Origin: AV80 sp035536995
Lineage (GTDB): Bacteria > Verrucomicrobiota > Verrucomicrobiia > Chthoniobacterales > UBA10450
Direction: 5' to 3'
DNA length: 64,000 nt
Assembly: GCA_035536995.1 (NCBI GenBank)
Contig: DATLNB010000013.1
Coordinates: 1 to 64,000, forward strand
Each line of letters opens with the position of its first letter. The first letter of the stretch is position 1. The notes beneath the pieces were generated by a model. It was not told the DNA's origin. It saw nothing but the letters and a program-made list of their open reading frames with translations, and ran no database searches. This document shows, one piece after another, positions 18,652 through 27,934 of this stretch. Position numbers and translations under genes: made by a program.

Positions 18652-21600
18652 CTATTTTTCCATCCCGAGTGCTGCCAGCTCACGGCGCAACGTCGCAAGA
18701 TCCCAAAGATCGAGGCTGGCGTCGTCCCACATAACCGCAAGGCGGAGGCCATCAGGGCTCAGGCGAACCCGGGCCGTTGACGTATTCCCGGAAGGCGAAA
18801 CGATCAGGCCGCGTTCAACGCCGGTTGCAGGATGGATAAGATAAACTTTCTCGTTCGCGGTTACCGCGGCCAGTTCGCCATCGGCTGAGAAGCTGACGAC
18901 GGCGCCTTCCGATTTTGCGACCGCGGCGGGCAATCCATTGTGCGGCGCGCTCCAATCGCCGGTGCGGACCAGATTGAAGCCTTTGACGCCGCCTGCTCCC
19001 AGCCAGCGCCCGTCCCGGCTGAAGGTCACAAACCCGAGCGGACCGGTATCGAATTCTTTGGCCAGCGTTTCGTCCGCCATCGACCAGACCCGCGCGCCGA
19101 ACTTGCTCGAATCACCGCGGCCACTCGCCTGTGTAACAAGCCACTTTTTATCCGGGCTAAGCGCCGCGAACATCGCGCTCGGATGTTTGGTAAAACTGCG
19201 CACCGTTGCCCCGGCGGTATCGGTGATCTTCACTTCGCCTTTTTCGCGGTTTACCAACACGAGCTGCGTCCCGTCCGGGGTAATATCCGCAACAAGGCAA
19301 TCTTTGTCTGCGTCGAGGACGTCGCCCGCATCGAAACCGCCGCCTTCGATCGGCCGGTGCCGCCGCAATCCGCTTATCACACTGCTCGTGTAAAGCGCGG
19401 AGCCATCGGGCGCGAAGATAACGGACGTTTCCTCGCGCTTATTGTCCGGCACGGGAAACAACGCCTGCACCCGACGGGACGCGACGTCGATCACTTCGAT
19501 GCCACCCCACGTAGCCACGGCCAGCCGTGATCCGTCCGCGCTGAAATCGAGCGCCCCGACCAGGCTTCCCAGGTCGCTCGGGCGCGTGGCCGCGCGTTGC
19601 CGGACCACAGTGGGACGAATCACCTCGACGATCTGTCCGCAGATCGTGAGCTGCGGTAGACCGGCCTTGGTGCCGTCGCGGGAGAATTTGACGTCGCCCG
19701 TGCCACCGATCACCGGGAGAACGATCAGGGCGTCACCGGTGCGAGTGTCCCAGACCCGCGTGGAAGTATCTTTGCCGTAGCTGATGGCAAGTTCACCGTC
19801 GGGAAAATACGCGAATGAGATGAGGGCGTTCCGATGGCCGATGAATTCCTGGATCAGGTTTCCGCTCGCCGCGTCGAGCACCCGGACGCGCCCATCGGCG
19901 CAACCGATGGCCAGGCTTTTAGAGTCAGGGTGCCAATCCATTACGCGCGAGTGGGCGCCCAATTCGACTGCGGCCCGCTGCTGGAAAGTTGCGGCATCGA
20001 TCACGACAACCTGTTTGTTCAGGACGGCGGCGATGAGGGTGCCATCGGGTGAGAAGCGAACCAGTTCGGGGGCGAGGACATTTTCCCATCGCCGCGTCTC
20101 CTGCCCCTCGAGTGAATAAAAGACAAGGCCGCCCCCGGGCCGCGGCAGGGCGAACTCGCCGGAGTCGGGCCGCCACGCGAGATCAAACGCCAGTTCCGGT
20201 TCGGTCGGAGGATTAGCCGGCAGAGTCGCAACCAAACGACCATCGCCTAACGACCAGAATCGAATCGAATTATCGGCATGCCTGGCCAGGAGGAAACGCC
20301 CGTCCGGACTGAAGGTGGGTGGCGATGCGACGCGACCGCCAGCGCTTCCATCGAGGCGCGCTTTCATCGGGCCTTCCTGGCCCGTCCACCATTCCAGCAC
20401 GCCTGCTTTCCGTTCGGTCACGATGGTCTCGAGCCCGGGCGCGAAGGAGAAGGCGAAGTTTCCGCCTGGTCGAGGGGGCCCCGGCTTTTCCAGGCGCAGA
20501 TCGATCTGGGCGAGCGCGGCGATGGTGGCCCCCCGCAAGGCGGGTGTGACCTTTATCTTTGCCGCTGCGCTCAAGGCGGCGAGCGCATCAGTCCGTTGCC
20601 CCAGCCGTTTGGAACCGCGCAAGCTCTCGGCGCGCGCAAGCTGGGCCTCGAATAGTTGCTCGCGAGCCTGCGTCTCGGCGCGGACCGCACGTTCCCGCGA
20701 CCGTTCGAAAGCGATCGCGGCGAACGTCGCCCCGAGCGCACTAACGACAAGCAACGCGAGCAGGGCGGCGGGCGCGGGGCGTCGCCGGGCCCAGCGGACA
20801 AGACGCACCGGCGCGAGGATCGGTCGGGCCACGATATTCTCGCCGGCCAGAAAACGGCGCAGATCGTCGGCTAATGCGCCGGCCGTCGTGTAACGCGACT
20901 CGGGAGATTTTTCTAGGCACTTCAGGCAAATGGTTTCCAGGTCGCGCGGCAGGCCCGGATTAAGCAGACGCGGTGACGGTGGCGCAGAATTCAGAGCGAG
21001 ATGTAAAATCTCCGACGCTGAATTTCCGGTAAAAGGCGTTCGGCCCGTAAGGAGATGAAAGAGAATCGCGCCGAGCGCATAAACTTCGGAAGCTGGTCCG
21101 CTCTTTCCGGCACCACCGGCCAGCGCTTCCGGCGCCATGTAGGGCGGGGTTCCCATCACGTCGCCGGTGAGAGTCAGGGCAGCAGCGCCTTCTGCTTCCA
21201 GCGCAATTCCGAAATCGGTGACGTACGGCTCGGTCCGCTCATCGAGCAAAATGTTTCCCGGTTTGAGATCGCGGTGAAGAACGCCGCGCTCGTTCGCGTA
21301 GGCGACTGCCTCTGCGACTTTTTGGACAATCGACGCGGCTTCGCGCATGGGAATGGCGCGCGTACGCATGACTCGCCCGAGATCGGCGCCGGCGATGTAG
21401 TCCATCGTGTAATACATTGAGCCGCCGCTTGTTCCGATGTCGTAAATCGAAACGATCCGCGGATGTTCCAACTGCGCGATGGCGCGCGCTTCCCGGCGGA
21501 ACCGCTCGCGGCCATGGGACTCGGAAGCGAGCGCGCCTGAAACCGTCTTCAGAGCGACGAGCCGATCGAGGCTGATCTGTCGCGCAAGATAAACGACCGC

Positions 21601-21816
21601 CATCCCGCCGCGGCCGAGCAGATCAATCAACTCGTAATCGCCAATCCGATCGCCAAGCTTCCACCCTCCCGATAAATCATCGCCCTCTTCGGCGGCGGTC
21701 GATTCCTCGCCCCACGATCCCGCGCCTTCCAGGGCGCAACGCGGGCAGATACTGCCGAGAAACGCTCCATGAAGACGGGTGCCGCAGCGGGGACAGGTCG
21801 ATGCTCCCGCCTTCAT
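18652..21816 (-). CDS. Ser/Thr protein kinase with zinc ribbon and C-terminal WD40-like propeller
   Basis: 1054 residues. An N-terminal zinc ribbon (CPRCG...CPRC, residues 9-29) is followed by a Hanks-type kinase with LLGRGGMAVVYLAR, LHRDLKPGNILLDE and VTDFGIALEAEG, then GTPPYMAPEA. All catalytic residues (Lys of VALKTV, Asp of HRD, Asp of DFG) are present. One membrane helix near residues 345-370 separates the cytoplasmic kinase from a roughly 650-residue WD40-like propeller with repeated FSPDGRFL motifs. Kinases of this build usually sit directly behind an ECF sigma gene; here only an apparent sigma remnant lies upstream, and the intact ECF is at 24292-25047. It is convergent with the aminotransferase homologue. 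Confidence 0.92.
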   Translation of the reverse strand: MKAGASTCPRCGTRLHGAFLGSICPRCALEGAGSWGEESTAAEEGDDLSGGWKLGDRIGDYELIDLLGRGGMAVVYLARQISLDRLVALKTVSGALASESHGRERFRREARAIAQLEHPRIVSIYDIGTSGGSMYYTMDYIAGADLGRVMRTRAIPMREAASIVQKVAEAVAYANERGVLHRDLKPGNILLDERTEPYVTDFGIALEAEGAAALTLTGDVMGTPPYMAPEALAGGAGKSGPASEVYALGAILFHLLTGRTPFTGNSASEILHLALNSAPPSPRLLNPGLPRDLETICLKCLEKSPESRYTTAGALADDLRRFLAGENIVARPILAPVRLVRWARRRPAPAALLALLVVSALGATFAAIAFERSRERAVRAETQAREQLFEAQLARAESLRGSKRLGQRTDALAALSAAAKIKVTPALRGATIAALAQIDLRLEKPGPPRPGGNFAFSFAPGLETIVTERKAGVLEWWTGQEGPMKARLDGSAGGRVASPPTFSPDGRFLLARHADNSIRFWSLGDGRLVATLPANPPTEPELAFDLAWRPDSGEFALPRPGGGLVFYSLEGQETRRWENVLAPELVRFSPDGTLIAAVLNKQVVVIDAATFQQRAAVELGAHSRVMDWHPDSKSLAIGCADGRVRVLDAASGNLIQEFIGHRNALISFAYFPDGELAISYGKDTSTRVWDTRTGDALIVLPVIGGTGDVKFSRDGTKAGLPQLTICGQIVEVIRPTVVRQRAATRPSDLGSLVGALDFSADGSRLAVATWGGIEVIDVASRRVQALFPVPDNKREETSVIFAPDGSALYTSSVISGLRRHRPIEGGGFDAGDVLDADKDCLVADITPDGTQLVLVNREKGEVKITDTAGATVRSFTKHPSAMFAALSPDKKWLVTQASGRGDSSKFGARVWSMADETLAKEFDTGPLGFVTFSRDGRWLGAGGVKGFNLVRTGDWSAPHNGLPAAVAKSEGAVVSFSADGELAAVTANEKVYLIHPATGVERGLIVSPSGNTSTARVRLSPDGLRLAVMWDDASLDLWDLATLRRELAALGMEK

Positions 21817-21932
21817 ATGGTGGGGTCCTCCCGTCGTCCCATCCGCTCACCGATACAGTAATTTAGGTGCGTAAAGGTCATCGCGAAATGGCGGCGCAGG
21901 CAGCGGCGCCGCTTCCTGCCGCAACATTCCGG

Positions 21933-22060
21933 TTATCTCCGCAATACTTTCAGCAAGCAATCAAGTTTCTCGACTGCGGACATCGAATTGTTGTAATCGG
22001 CGGAGCGTTCTTCGGAAATTTTTCTGCAAAGAGACAACCCGGAGAGAACGAGGTTCGGAA
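21933..22060 (-). pseudogene. probable C-terminal remnant of an ECF sigma factor gene
   Basis: Read on the minus strand, the frame ending at the TAA at 21933 finishes with CRKISEERSADYNNSMSAVE then KLDCLLKVLRR. Aligned without gaps over 28 residues to the tail of the ECF at 41993-42742 it shares K, EE, the L before the tail and the KVL end; against the ECF at 24292-25047 it shares RK, AD and LLKVL with one gap. The conserved sigma2 and sigma4 parts are missing. It sits exactly where the sigma gene would be in the usual sigma-kinase pair, 117 bp before the kinase start. The match is short and could be chance. Confidence 0.45.
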
Positions 22061-22067
22061 AATTGGA

Positions 22068-23642
22068 ATGAAACGATATCGAGCCCACTTCTTTGCGAGT
22101 TTGCTCTCCGCCTTCATCGCCCTCGAAGGGCGCTCGGAACCTTCGGTTGAGATCGAGGCTGCGGCGTCGCCAGATGGAAAATACCTGCTCGAAGCCTTTG
22201 CGGATACGGACGAGACCTGTCGAGTCGAGGTGAAATCTCTTCCGGACGATAAAGTCGCTGCGACGATTTCGATCGAGGGTTTCCGCGCGGACGATGTCCG
22301 CCACCACATTGAGGCGCTGTGGAAAGAAGATTCGACCGCGTTCGCTTTGAACATCAGCTCGGGTCGAAATATTACCTACTGCGAGGTGCATGTTAAAACA
22401 GATGGGTCGTGGAAGGAGGCCCAGGCGCCGGACAAGGAAGTCAATCGGGTGCGGAAGAAGGCCAGCAAGCCGGGCGGGAAGGAACAGGAATATATCTCGG
22501 CGACGGAGTGGCTCCCAAATGATGGCCTCAAGATGTCGGTCCAGGGAAATACCGGCGAAGTCTTCGAGCTGATTTATCGGCTCGATCGCACCGGCAAGAA
22601 GCCAAGGTTCGTCTTCGTAGAAACTATCGCCCCGACCCCTGAGCCCAAACCGAAGTTGGACTACGAGGATTATGTTTTCAGCGTTCTCGCGGGCGGAACG
22701 AGCGGGAGCAAGGACGGGCAGGGGGCAGCTGCGCAATTCAAATGGCCGAGTGGCGTGGCCGTCGACGCCGCCGGGAATGTTTACGTAGGCGATACCGGCA
22801 ACAATTTGATTCGGAAGATCACGCCGGGTGGATCAGTCAGTACCTTGGCTGGATCGGCCGGAAAACACGGTTATGAAGACGGCGTCAGTTCGGCGGCGCT
22901 TTTTTGGTCTCCAAAGGGAGTGGCCGTAGACGCGGCTTTGAATGTTTACGTAGCGGATTCGAACAGCCAGACGATCCGAAAGGTCAGCCCGGACGGTAGC
23001 GTGACCACGGTCGCTGGCTCGCCCGATACCGGCGCGGGCACCCGTGGCATCGGAGGTTTTTCAGAAGGCCGCGGCAAGACCGCGTTTTTTCATTCTCCGA
23101 CTGGGGTGGCAGTGGATAAGGCCGGAGACGTTTACGTGGCTGACTCGAACAATTACATCGTTCGCAAGATCGGGCCGGACGGAACCGTGACGACAGTTGC
23201 AGGCGCTGCTAAAGAATCAGGGGCGGTCGATGGCGATGCAAAGTCCGCTCGTTTTATCATCCCGTTTGGCATCGCGGTGGACGGGGCAGGAAACGCTTAC
23301 GTCACCGACAAGACCACCGTTCGAAAGATCGACCCGCGAGGAATGGTTACGACGCTGGCGGGCTCAGAGGAGGATATCGGGACGACCGACGGAGTCGGCC
23401 CGGCGGCGCGGTTTCAAAACCCAAAGGCCGTGGCCGTTGACGGCAAAGGGAACCTCTATGTGGCCGACGATGGGAATCGAAACATTCGGAAAATTACTCC
23501 GGAAGGGCGAGTGAAAACCATCCGCGACCGTGGGGGTTTTAAGTTTAAAAGCCCGGTTGCTGTCGCAGTCGATGACAAGGGTTGGATTTACGTCGCCGAC
23601 GACGATGAATTCAGGATCATCGTGGGAAAGCCAGCGCGATAA
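22068..23642 (+). CDS. secreted NHL-repeat beta-propeller protein
   Basis: 524 residues from ATG 22068, chosen because it opens into a signal peptide (MKRYRAHFFASLLSAFIALE); upstream in-frame sequence overlaps the sigma remnant. Residues about 25-190 form an N-terminal domain of unknown type. The rest is five to six NHL repeats of the form GVAVDAAGNVYVGDTGNNLI and KITPGGSVSTLAG. Such propellers act as binding scaffolds in the periplasm or outside the cell. It is transcribed with the next gene (15-bp gap), opposite to the flanking kinase and sigma genes. Confidence 0.85.
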   Translation: MKRYRAHFFASLLSAFIALEGRSEPSVEIEAAASPDGKYLLEAFADTDETCRVEVKSLPDDKVAATISIEGFRADDVRHHIEALWKEDSTAFALNISSGRNITYCEVHVKTDGSWKEAQAPDKEVNRVRKKASKPGGKEQEYISATEWLPNDGLKMSVQGNTGEVFELIYRLDRTGKKPRFVFVETIAPTPEPKPKLDYEDYVFSVLAGGTSGSKDGQGAAAQFKWPSGVAVDAAGNVYVGDTGNNLIRKITPGGSVSTLAGSAGKHGYEDGVSSAALFWSPKGVAVDAALNVYVADSNSQTIRKVSPDGSVTTVAGSPDTGAGTRGIGGFSEGRGKTAFFHSPTGVAVDKAGDVYVADSNNYIVRKIGPDGTVTTVAGAAKESGAVDGDAKSARFIIPFGIAVDGAGNAYVTDKTTVRKIDPRGMVTTLAGSEEDIGTTDGVGPAARFQNPKAVAVDGKGNLYVADDGNRNIRKITPEGRVKTIRDRGGFKFKSPVAVAVDDKGWIYVADDDEFRIIVGKPAR

Positions 23643-23657
23643 CCGTTCGCGGATAGA

Positions 23658-24278
23658 ATGAATAGAAACGATCGCCGTTACCTCGCGCCTGTAGTTGCCG
23701 GGCTCCTGCTCTTATTTCCGGTCGCAGATCTATCCGCCTGCGCGTGTTGCTCGGAACCGGGAGATTACGTTCTGAGGAGCGATGACTCGATCGAGGATTA
23801 CCAGTTAACCCAGCTCCAGGGAATGCGGTTCGCGGCGGCGTCGCAGTTGTATCTCACGGAGGCGGGCGAGGAAGAAGACGCGAAAGGCATCAGCAGCGTG
23901 TCGGATCAATACAAGCTCGCGGTCACAATCGAAGCGGGCCGCTGGCGAATGACCTTTCGATCCAAGGCCGGTGAACCCGGGACGTTAACGCTGCCGTTTC
24001 CTGCGGCGATGACCGTCTTTGAGGCCGATATTCACGATGGAAAAAAAAGCGCGGGCAACGGACCGCTTCTCTACAAGGAATGGCGTTTCGAAGGCCCGGC
24101 CGAGGGAGACGGAATTTTTCAGGAAGGCCTCAACGCGCCCGCGCGCTTCAGCCTGGTGTTGCAAGGCCGGGGCAACCGGTGCGATAACGCCAGTGACTTT
24201 ACCCATTGGCGGCTTTCCGTTTCCGGCGACAAGGCTCACTACGTCTTCTTCGGCAAACTCGCGGCCGTCGCGCCGTAG
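23658..24278 (+). CDS. secreted hypothetical protein
   Basis: 206 residues with a signal peptide (about 1-27) ending before ACACCSEPGDY, a cysteine cluster that might bind metal or be lipidated. The rest is soluble and beta-rich with no motif I recognise. It lies 15 bp behind the NHL-repeat gene and converges with the ECF sigma gene, with 13 bp between stops. Probably secreted together with the NHL protein. Function unknown. Confidence 0.65.
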   Translation: MNRNDRRYLAPVVAGLLLLFPVADLSACACCSEPGDYVLRSDDSIEDYQLTQLQGMRFAAASQLYLTEAGEEEDAKGISSVSDQYKLAVTIEAGRWRMTFRSKAGEPGTLTLPFPAAMTVFEADIHDGKKSAGNGPLLYKEWRFEGPAEGDGIFQEGLNAPARFSLVLQGRGNRCDNASDFTHWRLSVSGDKAHYVFFGKLAAVAP

Positions 24279-24291
24279 AAGCGGATTCGAG

Positions 24292-25047
24292 TTAAACGCT
24301 GAGAACTTTCAGCAAATAATTCAGCTCATCGCCGACTTCGGCGGGGTCGTCCACGGTATCGGCGATCTCCTCGTGGACGAGCTTGCGGTACGATTTACCG
24401 AGGCGATGGACCGCTACGGCGACGTTGTTTCGCGCGATGTTCAAGGTGGATGCGAGGGTGGCGTATTCGCCTTCTCCGGGGGGCGCACTGAGATAAGGCT
24501 CGAGGAGCTCAAACTCGGACAACCGTCCGATTTTCGTTTGCTCATCGCGCAGGCGCTGCCGCGCACGCTGCAGCACAGTCAAGGCCCAGCCGCGCTCATA
24601 AGTCTGGCTCGGATCGAGCCCGGGATCGTCGATCTCGAGGAACATCTTTTCTGCATTCGGCTCGTTGATTGAGACCACCGTTGAGCCGCCGCCCCGCTTC
24701 TGCGCTCGGGCGGAGTCACGCGCATTGATAATCCGGCGACGCACAGCGGTGAGCAGATAACTGCGGAACCGGCCCCGCTGGGGATCGGCCCGTTCCAGGA
24801 ATTCCGATTGAACGATCTCGGCGAAAAAGTCCTGGGTGATGTCTTCTGCATCGGTCGGCGAGCAGCCTTGTTTTCGGGCAAACGCGTAGACCGGGAACCA
24901 GTAAGCCCGGCACAACGACTCTAACGCTGCCCGGCCTTCCGGCGAAGGGGTCGTGGCGCGGGAGATCAGGCTCCAGTGGGTAGTATTGAACCCGCTCGGC
25001 GCGAAAGCGTCCGGTTTGTCAGCGGCGGCGGCCATCCTCCTTAGCAT
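24292..25047 (-). CDS. ECF-type RNA polymerase sigma factor
   Basis: 251 residues (an ATG at 25035 is also possible). It shows the FNTTHWSLISRA N-terminal motif of the planctomycete/verrucomicrobial ECF groups that pair with Ser/Thr kinases, the sigma2 helix around GCSPTDAEDITQDFFAEIV, and a sigma4 helix-turn-helix around STLNIARNNVAVAVHRLGKS. There is no anti-sigma gene nearby. Divergent from the beta-helix gene at 25130; its own upstream region has CTTTGCGGAAT (minus strand, about 25059-25069), resembling one box of the conserved upstream motif, which hints at autoregulation. The kinase that would normally follow is 2.5 kb away. Confidence 0.88.
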   Translation of the reverse strand: MLRRMAAAADKPDAFAPSGFNTTHWSLISRATTPSPEGRAALESLCRAYWFPVYAFARKQGCSPTDAEDITQDFFAEIVQSEFLERADPQRGRFRSYLLTAVRRRIINARDSARAQKRGGGSTVVSINEPNAEKMFLEIDDPGLDPSQTYERGWALTVLQRARQRLRDEQTKIGRLSEFELLEPYLSAPPGEGEYATLASTLNIARNNVAVAVHRLGKSYRKLVHEEIADTVDDPAEVGDELNYLLKVLSV

Positions 25048-25091
25048 GGCGGGCTCGCATTCCGCAAAGCGAGAAAAAATCGTCTCCGCGT

Positions 25092-25117
25092 GTAATCGGC
25101 CCCGGTTTTTTCGGAAG
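25092..25117 (+). promoter_or_regulatory. two-box upstream motif GTAATC-N14-CGGAA (copy 1)
   Basis: GTAATC at 25092-25097 and CGGAAG at 25112-25117, separated by 14 bases with a run of T before the second box. It lies 13 bases before the ATG of the beta-helix gene. The same arrangement with the same spacing occurs at 45225-45250 and 47688-47713. Possibly an ECF-type promoter. Confidence 0.45.
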
Positions 25118-25129
25118 TCTTAGGTAACC

Positions 25130-26650
25130 ATGAAAAAAAGATTCCTTCGGTTTCGGTTCGGTGCCTTGTTCACGATCGTCGGCGCCTCACTGTTCCTCGG
25201 CTCACCGGTCGCTCTGGCAGCAACATTTAAGGTGACAAACACGGCCGACAGCGGCACAGGCTCGCTCCGGGCAGCGATCGACAATGCCAACGCGCTTTTC
25301 GGCACGGACACGATCGTCTTCGAGCTTCGACCAGACGCCGTCCGCGTCATTTCGCTTCGCAGCCCTTTGCCGAACCTGACCTCGAACATGTGGATCAACA
25401 ATACCGGTGCGCGCGTGACCATCGAGCGCAGCGCCTTTCCATTACGCGGAGAAGGGGACTTTAACATCTTCAGCATCACCCCGGGCAACGTCGTGACGCT
25501 CGAGGGACTGACTATCAGGAAGGGGACTGCGGGCGGAGTGTCCAATTACGGCGCCACCCTGACGATGCGCGATTGTACTGTGCACCAAAATAGTGGGAGC
25601 GCCGGAGTGACCAACTCAAGCGCGAGCAATGCTTCCGCGGAGCTGACCCTGGAAAATTGCCTCTTCACGGAGAACCGGATCGTCCGCGAGTACGTCGCCC
25701 CTTTTGCGACTCCTGGCGGGGGCGCACTTCAGAATGTCGCGGGAGCAAACTGGGCGGCTACGGTGACGATTACCAATTGCGTTTTCCGGCAGAACACTTC
25801 CGGCGCAGCCCAGATCATTGGCTGCCCCGGCGGGGCGATCGCAAATTATTCCTCGGGTGGGAAGGCGAGCGTCTACATGAGCGGCAGCACGGTCGAGAAT
25901 AACACCAGCGAGGGCATCGTGGGCGGCGGTCTTTACAACGCCACTTCGGCTCAAACCGGCGTCGCGGAATTGACTCTACTGGACTGCACGATCCGCAATA
26001 ATTCCCGTACCGGCATTCACAACTACGCCTACTACACGTCGAACATCGGGAACACGATTGTGAGCCTCGAGAATTGTACGCTGTCGGGCAACCAATCCGG
26101 CGCCGGCGGGGCGATTGTGAATTCGGGAATGCTCAGTCTGACCAATTGCACGCTTAGCCAGAATTCTGCGACCGCGACAACATCGGACACGGGTGGCGGC
26201 GCAATTCTGAACGCGACCGGCACGACAACCGTAACTAATTGCACATTCTCCGACAACCGGCTGACCGGGGACGCGCGCGGGCAGAGTGTGTTTAACAAAG
26301 CCGGCGCGACCTTCAGCACCGGCAATGCGCTTTACCGCGCGGTCAGTCCCGGGGTCAATTTCGCCAACGCCGGGACGTTCATCTCGCGAGGGCACAACCT
26401 GTGTAACGACAATGCCGGCGGTCCGCTTTCGACCGCTCCCGGCGGGTGGCTGAATGCAGCCGGCGATCGGCGCATTACCGAGCCGAAACTGAACGCGCTC
26501 GCCGACAATGGCGGGTTGACCCTGACATGCGCTCTGCAATCGACCAGCCCGGCTATCAACGCCGGGGATGACGCGCTTGCCCCCGCGACCGATCAGCGCG
26601 GCCTCGCGCGTTCCGGGATCAGCGACATCGGTGCGTTCGAAGCGCAGTGA
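25130..26650 (+). CDS. secreted right-handed beta-helix protein with choice-of-anchor Q-type C-terminus
   Basis: 506 residues: a signal peptide (about 1-30), then ATFKVTNTADSGTGSLRAAI, the opening typical of CSLREA/choice-of-anchor Q proteins, followed by many beta-helix coils with LENCLFTENR- and LTNCTLSQNS-type Asn/Cys ladders. The C-terminus carries LADNGGLTLTCALQSTSPAI then DQRGLARSG.SDIGAFE, the usual end of this family. Unlike its neighbours it has no NISTR domain. Family members are extracellular, often adhesive or polysaccharide-binding; no catalytic site is seen. Confidence 0.85.
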   Translation: MKKRFLRFRFGALFTIVGASLFLGSPVALAATFKVTNTADSGTGSLRAAIDNANALFGTDTIVFELRPDAVRVISLRSPLPNLTSNMWINNTGARVTIERSAFPLRGEGDFNIFSITPGNVVTLEGLTIRKGTAGGVSNYGATLTMRDCTVHQNSGSAGVTNSSASNASAELTLENCLFTENRIVREYVAPFATPGGGALQNVAGANWAATVTITNCVFRQNTSGAAQIIGCPGGAIANYSSGGKASVYMSGSTVENNTSEGIVGGGLYNATSAQTGVAELTLLDCTIRNNSRTGIHNYAYYTSNIGNTIVSLENCTLSGNQSGAGGAIVNSGMLSLTNCTLSQNSATATTSDTGGGAILNATGTTTVTNCTFSDNRLTGDARGQSVFNKAGATFSTGNALYRAVSPGVNFANAGTFISRGHNLCNDNAGGPLSTAPGGWLNAAGDRRITEPKLNALADNGGLTLTCALQSTSPAINAGDDALAPATDQRGLARSGISDIGAFEAQ

Positions 26651-26698
26651 GAAAACCGAACGAATAAGCGCCGCGGAATACGCCTGAAATTGCTGGTC

Positions 26699-27910
26699 AT
26701 GAAAAAAGTCCATCTCGCCATCGTTTATCTCCTCAGCGCGGCGGTCATGCCTTGCTCCGGGGAAACGATTGTCGCTCTCTACTCCAACTACCGGTTGCGT
26801 TCCTTTGACAGTGCAGCGCCGGGGACTTTCACGAAAACCGTGGATATGACCGGCATCCCCACGGACGAAGCCCTTGTCGCGATGGATTTCGATCCCAAAG
26901 CCGGCGACTTGTATGTCCTTACCCGCAAAGACATGTCGGTCCGGTTCTACCGGGTTGATCCGGCGACCGGCGCCGCCACCGCCGGGCAGGCATCCGGCAG
27001 TTGGTCGGGGACTTCCTTCGGCTTTGAGGCCGCGCCGATCTCGATCGGTCCAGCCGGAACTGTTATCGCCGACGACGCCGATCGGCTCAGGCGGTCGGAT
27101 TTCGATAGCAGTTTCAGCGCTCCCGATACGATGTCTTATGACAACAGCACCAGCGACGGAGACCCGGTGGACCAGCATGCCGGCGATAACCCGGCGATAA
27201 CTGCGCTCGCTTTCTCGAACAACTTTCCGGGAGCGAAATCCGCAGTGCTCTACGGCATTGATGCAGCTCCAGATTCATTGGTGGTGGTCAATTATTCCAC
27301 AGGTGAATTAAACACCGTCGGGCCGCTGGGAGCAGCCACCGGAACGCGTTGCGGCTTTGATATTTCTGGGGCGACCGGCACTGCCTACGCCGCACTGAGC
27401 TCCGGCGAAGGCACCACGCTTTACACCGTAAATCTTGGGACTGGCACGGCGACCAACGTGGGCGTGATCGGCGGGCAATTCCAGCAAATCGGCGTAACTC
27501 TGGTTGACATCTCAGTCGTTCTACCGACCCGGCTGCTCAACATCGCTACGCGCACCCGAGTGGGTACAGGGGAGGACGTCATGATCGCCGGGTTCACCAT
27601 CTCAGGCGGCGCTACTTCTCGCCTTTTGATCCGCGGTCTCGGGCCGAGCCTGGCCGCTTTTGGAATAGCGTCACCACTGCCGAATCCTTTTCTCACTGTG
27701 TTTGACGCCCAGGGCGCCATCGCCTCCAACGACAATTGGAGGAGCAACCAGCAAAGCGAAATCAGCAGCACCTTCCTCGCGCCCAGCAACGACCTCGAAG
27801 CCGCATACGTCGGTAACTTTGCTCCCGGCGCCTATACCGCCATCCTGCGGGACGCGAACGACGCGACCGGGGTGGGGATCATCGAGGTTTATAAACTGAG
27901 CGATCAGTAA
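26699..27910 (+). CDS. secreted DUF4394 propeller-like protein with one C-terminal NISTR domain
   Basis: 403 residues from ATG 26699 (TTG 26690 is less likely). After a signal peptide comes a DUF4394-like region: LYSNYRLRSFDSAAPGTFTK, ALVAMDFDPKAGDLYVLTR and YRVDPATGAATAG. The last 130 residues are a single copy of the domain also found in seven other proteins here: LNIATRTRVGTGEDVMIAGF, LLIRGLGPSLAAFG, ASNDNW, then GVGIIEVYKLSDQ at the end. It follows the beta-helix gene by 48 bp and could be co-transcribed. Probably extracytoplasmic. Confidence 0.8.
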   Translation: MKKVHLAIVYLLSAAVMPCSGETIVALYSNYRLRSFDSAAPGTFTKTVDMTGIPTDEALVAMDFDPKAGDLYVLTRKDMSVRFYRVDPATGAATAGQASGSWSGTSFGFEAAPISIGPAGTVIADDADRLRRSDFDSSFSAPDTMSYDNSTSDGDPVDQHAGDNPAITALAFSNNFPGAKSAVLYGIDAAPDSLVVVNYSTGELNTVGPLGAATGTRCGFDISGATGTAYAALSSGEGTTLYTVNLGTGTATNVGVIGGQFQQIGVTLVDISVVLPTRLLNIATRTRVGTGEDVMIAGFTISGGATSRLLIRGLGPSLAAFGIASPLPNPFLTVFDAQGAIASNDNWRSNQQSEISSTFLAPSNDLEAAYVGNFAPGAYTAILRDANDATGVGIIEVYKLSDQ

Positions 27911-27934
27911 TCCCGCACCTGCGCCGCGCCTGGC

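Noticed and set aside
25976..27178. 400-codon minus-strand frame across the beta-helix and DUF4394 genes
   Set aside because: It crosses two plus-strand genes with signal peptides and family motifs; no domain is visible in it.
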